Source: Bombyx mori
Lineage: Eukaryota > Arthropoda > Insecta > Lepidoptera > Bombycidae
Direction of reading: 5' to 3'
Assembly (NCBI RefSeq): GCF_030269925.1
Contig: NC_085130.1
Location: 5,654,501 to 5,718,500 of the forward strand
DNA: 64,000 bases
Shown here: piece by piece, positions 60,189-64,000 of the stretch
How positions within the stretch are numbered: the stretch's first letter is position 1
Layout of the letters: every line of letters begins with the position of its first letter
The notes under the pieces: generated by a model
Database searches by the model: none
What the model was told of the DNA's origin: nothing
What the model saw: the letters and a program-made list of their open reading frames with translations, nothing else
Made by a program: the position numbers and the translations under genes

Positions 60189-60429
60189 ACTGGTGGTAGG
60201 ACCTCTTGTTACTCCGCACGGGTAGGTACCACCACTCTGCTTATTTCTGCCGTGAAGCAGTAATGCGTTTCGGTTTGAAGGGCGGGGCAGCCGTTGTAAC
60301 TATACTGAGACCTTAGAACTTATATCTCAAGGTGGGTGGCGTATTTACGTTGTAGATGTCTATGGGCACCAGTAACCACTTAACATCACGTAGGCTGTGA
60401 GCTCGTCCACCCATCTAAGCAATAAAAAA
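60189..60429 (+). mobile_element. SINE copy
   Basis: From ACTGGTGGTAGGACCTCTTG to AAGCAATAAAAAAAA, well preserved. Confidence 0.85.
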
Positions 60430-60551
60430 AACTTTACAAAAGTACGTTATGATCGCGGTATATGGCAGCCGTGCATTGGCATTGTTAGTGCCAATGACCG
60501 ACGATTATCACTCAGCGTCAATTGAGGCAATAGTAATTATTAATCTTTTAA

Positions 60552-60777
60552 CCCTTTAACTACGGCTTTAGTCAACAGACGACACAACGATATTTTCGCG
60601 AGATACAAATATAAATACATAAATAAGGAATACAATCTCTCGAAATTATACGTTCTCTATTTCCGAACGAGGTTAAGATATTCCAGCTTTAAAATATATA
60701 TATTATTGTTCTATGTATTATTATATTATTAACTATTGAGTTCAGAGAACACATTATGAATACCGGTAGCTAGAGGG
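60552..60777. mobile_element. piggyBac-type MITE
   Basis: A 226-bp element beginning CCCTTTAACTACGG and ending TAGCTAGAGGG is flanked by TTAA on both sides (60548-60551, 60778-60781), the piggyBac target. Confidence 0.65.
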
Positions 60778-60781
60778 TTAA

Positions 60782-62226
60782 AGATTTACAAGTTAAAAAA
60801 AAACAATTTACAAAAAAATATTGAGTACAATAAATATTATACACACGAATGGCACATCTTCATAATTTTATTGTGAGATATCAAAAATAATAATTCCTTA
60901 TTACAATAAATGCATATGCAGAATGTCGTCGGATTTGTGTAAAATTAATTGTTTTACTATACGTAGGTAATTTAATAAGATTCTGTTGAAATCAATTTGT
61001 GTTAACGAGTTTAACAGTAGTTGACATAAATTGGATTACATATGCGGCAAATTTAATTAAAAAACCTCACGTGTGCCGGCCAATGTCGGCCATTTTGAGA
61101 ATTTGAATATGAAAATAATACAAAAAAAAATTTCCATTACCCGTAGCATAACTACTACTAGCAAAGTATGTTTTCAATTGCAATGATCAATAAAAAATTT
61201 AGACTGTTTCTATGTATTTGATAATATGCGGAAGTTTGTGAGTTTGTTACTCACCCAAATGTTTGAATGAAATCACCCACAAACAGTATATTAATCCAGG
61301 TTGATTAACACGAAACTATTATGTATTAAAATTAATTTTACGGTTTAATCCCGCGCTTTTTACTGTCACTATGTTATGACGTTTCGAATATTTGTTTATT
61401 TGGCGCGGGCAACTAGGATGTGTAGCACGTGTTGTCCTGGTGCCGTAACCGTAAAATAAATTTTAATTACATCAACGAATAAAACCGAATAGAATACTAC
61501 TATGTAAGATATTTTTTATCGTTGTAAATACTCGAAAGACTCTCTCTGATAACACCGGATATATTTATTATCTGCCACAGTAAAAACGAAACTTATCGCG
61601 TCTTTACGCATGAACTAAAAAAAAACTTTGCTAATGTCAATGTCAAAAATTTCATTTAAAATTAATTTGTTCCTTCTTTTTGTTTTTATTGTGGATTTTT
61701 TTTTCATTCCCGCGTAAAAACTTTATTTCTTGAGATCGACAGTTCATAAACAATGAATTTTAAAATTTTAAACATTTTAAAGTATTACACATAAATAAAC
61801 TTGTTTTAAATCATAACGATGAAAACAATGCTTTTTTTAACTCGTTTTCTTTCAGTCTATGGCACAAAACTATAAAACTTAAAGTACCTATAAAAGTATA
61901 TACATTAACAATAATCTTTATAGTATCATAAGTACGCAATACACGTTTATAGATTTGAGAGTACAGAATAAAAAAATAAAGCGGTATTTGATTTATTTAG
62001 TTAATTTAAAAAAATAATACACTTTTTTTTTCTAAACACAGATTGACTTTGAACAGTCTGTATATAATCTACGTTGCGTGTGTCAATCTTAGCTGTGGTG
62101 ATACCAGCTGAGATTATATGCTTATTTTTTAAGTACAAATTTCAGTCGCTCAGTGTTGTCATCGTTTGAAACTAGCGCATTTAAAAATGCGTTTCGTTTT
62201 TTTTTATTATTATCACAATTCAGAAT
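60782..62226. other. AT-rich 3' flank of the right-hand gene
   Basis: No frame or recognised repeat family. The AATAAA complement at 61992-61997 may end the minus-strand transcript. Position 61070-61090 has the near-palindrome GCCGGCCAATGTCGGCC. Confidence 0.4.
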
Positions 62227-64000
62227 TTATTGGAATTTATTGACGACTTGTTTCACCCAGCTGCCTTTGACGTCATCGCTGTCCGTCCTCTCATAGTTAA
62301 TCTTGTTAACGGGAATGTCTTTTTCTATTTCACCTGTAGTTCTATTCTTCATTCTTTCACTAATACTTCTATCGAAAGATCTGTGAGCCGGTATCGGAGG
62401 TACTGGTATTTTTATAGGAGTCATTTGTGTTTTAGACAATCGTTCGATCTCGAGTCTTCGTTCTAAGACCGATTTGTTTGACGTTTTAGCTTCCGACTGT
62501 AAGCTTGGATCGTTCGTTCGAAGCTTCCGCGACGCCGAATCTAAGCTGGCGCGTTCGAAGCTCAACCTCTTTATTTGGATGTTTGTCGGTTGAACTGTTT
62601 CTACTTCCGAAGTTCCTTTAAGTTTATCCTCGCTTATGTCTTTGGCTGGCGTAGACACACATCTCTCGATAGGTTTCCTGATATGAGAGCTAGTTTTGGC
62701 AATATTGACTAAGTCCACTTCTTTAGTAATAGTCAAATTTCTTGTTACAATTCTGTTTTGGAGGTGAGCGGTCGGTATTTGAGTGATTTTCGGCTTAACA
62801 GGGACTGGGGGTGCTATTTTGCGTTTAATTAGAAGCGGCGTCGTGGAATTCTGTTCGGGATTTCGATCCTTGTTAACCGTTTGTATAGTTTCTGTTTTCG
62901 TTAAATTTATCCTTTGTAATGACGATTTCCTCTGCACGCTTTCGACTCTAGTTATAATTTTGTTGATCGGTTTCTTGTCTTTGATCCACGGTTCCGATTT
63001 GGCCTCGTCTACTTCCTCTTGGTCGGAATAAACCGCGGAATCTCTGAACACATCACCGTCGATCACGTGTTCGATCTTCTCAAAGTGTTTCTCGTAGAAA
63101 CATTCGTCTGAATTGTCCTGTATGGTATCGTAAGGCACTTTAGGTTTGTCCAGATTCACGTCCGTTGAATTGGATTTGCCGCTTTGATGAATGCCGTCGC
63201 TGGACGTGGTCACGTATGAGGAATTAGAGAACAGACTGTCTGGTCGTACTGAGTTTTTGTTTAATAGTACATTGACGTTTTTGAGGGCGCTTCTGTCGCC
63301 GGATAGCGTCATTGGATCGACGTAGTCCGAATGAGCTATTCTCGCGCCTAGGTGCTTACTGCCCTGCATGTATACGGGCAGCTTGTTCAAGCTTTGATAA
63401 GAGCTGTGCTTGGATTTGAAAGGCGACGCTGTCGGAACACTACCGGCGACCATGCTGACGCTCTTTTCGAATTTAGGACGAGATTTATCGGGCTTCCTTG
63501 GTATATTTTCGCAACTATACGAAAGAGCTTCTAGATTGTTCTTGACGTTTTGACTTTGGCTCGTCGATGTCTGCTCACAAACGCTCTTGCTCAGTACATC
63601 GGTGACTGCGGTAGACGTGGCTCCACTGGCGATCGTTGTCGTTATAGCGACTTTAACATCTGTCGTCGTGGGTACAGTCTCTGCAAGTTTCGTCACTGGA
63701 GGATCGGTTCTATTTTGATTGTCGTCTGTGTGTTCGTCGCCGATAATACTCCTAAATCTTTGCAGCAGATTCTTCGAATAGCTTCTCGGGTTTAGGGCTG
63801 ATCTTTTCTCGTTGCTAGGGCTTTTTGGATCTGAGACGCTTTGGTCATTGTTATTGTCCTCGTCGTTGCTGCTTTTATTCGGGGTCTTGCTTTTGAATCT
63901 GCTTAAGACATTCCTCAAAGACAGTATATTGCTAACGGGCTTGTAGATTCTGTGTTCCGGGTGTATCGGATCGGTGTTCGTTGGCTTTTCACTGGACTTC
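62227..64000 (-). CDS. Last exon of an unidentified large protein (partial)
   Basis: The frame is open from the right edge of the window to a stop at 62227-62229, at least 590 codons, with no internal ATG required, so this is the 3' part of a larger coding region. The sequence is hydrophilic, Ser/Thr/Lys/Asn-rich and mostly disordered. A basic stretch SLRNVLSRFKSKTPNK is followed by FRSIIGDE, and APPVPVKPK resembles an SH3 ligand. The C-terminus is VKGSWVKQVVNKFQ. No domain is recognised. The nearest AATAAA complement downstream is at 61992-61997. Its 5' exons and identity are beyond the window. Confidence 0.75.
   Translation of the reverse strand, partial: KSSEKPTNTDPIHPEHRIYKPVSNILSLRNVLSRFKSKTPNKSSNDEDNNNDQSVSDPKSPSNEKRSALNPRSYSKNLLQRFRSIIGDEHTDDNQNRTDPPVTKLAETVPTTTDVKVAITTTIASGATSTAVTDVLSKSVCEQTSTSQSQNVKNNLEALSYSCENIPRKPDKSRPKFEKSVSMVAGSVPTASPFKSKHSSYQSLNKLPVYMQGSKHLGARIAHSDYVDPMTLSGDRSALKNVNVLLNKNSVRPDSLFSNSSYVTTSSDGIHQSGKSNSTDVNLDKPKVPYDTIQDNSDECFYEKHFEKIEHVIDGDVFRDSAVYSDQEEVDEAKSEPWIKDKKPINKIITRVESVQRKSSLQRINLTKTETIQTVNKDRNPEQNSTTPLLIKRKIAPPVPVKPKITQIPTAHLQNRIVTRNLTITKEVDLVNIAKTSSHIRKPIERCVSTPAKDISEDKLKGTSEVETVQPTNIQIKRLSFERASLDSASRKLRTNDPSLQSEAKTSNKSVLERRLEIERLSKTQMTPIKIPVPPIPAHRSFDRSISERMKNRTTGEIEKDIPVNKINYERTDSDDVKGSWVKQVVNKFQ

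Overview
This is an AT-rich, repeat-dense animal genomic window. The repeats (several hundred-base tRNA-derived SINEs ending in AAGCAATAAAA, Lep1-type Helitrons, RTE and CR1/jockey-like LINE tails, a BEL/Pao element, many MITEs) and the split genes point to a lepidopteran, most likely a Bombyx silkworm. The species is inferred from repeat style, not proven. No bacterial-type operons, CRISPR arrays or rRNA genes were seen.

Host genes. (1) Plus strand, 3742-10004 (possibly from 697): exons of a PDZ-domain protein. Two short exons together encode one complete PDZ domain with a GLGF loop, followed by a giant 3.8-kb last exon encoding a hydrophilic, low-complexity tail. It looks like a big-bang-type scaffold. 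(2) Minus strand, 12707-13075 and 15808-16089: terminal exons for two small basic proteins that share a seven-cysteine spacing. They are tandem paralogues or alternative last exons, of unknown function. (3) Minus strand, 27409-29297: a complete two-exon CRIPT gene, with a 35-bp minisatellite filling most of its intron. (4) Minus strand, 30439-53857: a coiled-coil gene of at least 16 exons that I identify as the SDCCAG8 (centrosomal CCCAP family) homologue. Splice phases agree at every junction from exon 1 to exon 14. Two different phase-compatible 3' endings are present. (5) Minus strand, 62227 to the right edge: last exon of an unidentified large, disordered protein.

Mobile DNA. An apparently very young BEL/Pao LTR retrotransposon (17864-24193) has LTRs that read as identical, a 5-bp target duplication and one 1781-codon gag-pol frame. 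Around it lie at least 20 SINE copies, about ten copies of a second SINE-like family, Helitrons with A|TC...CTAG|T boundaries (one nested in another), hAT-, piggyBac- and mariner-type non-autonomous elements, and palindromic MITEs.

Layout: 1-10.2 kb PDZ gene with repeat-filled introns; 10.2-16.1 kb seven-Cys exons among repeats; 16.1-27.3 kb transposon territory with the BEL/Pao element; 27.4-29.3 kb CRIPT; 30.4-53.9 kb SDCCAG8; 54-62 kb repeats and AT-rich DNA; 62.2-64 kb tail of the right-hand gene. Most introns and intergenic gaps are repeats; several insertions lie within about 35 bp of exon ends.
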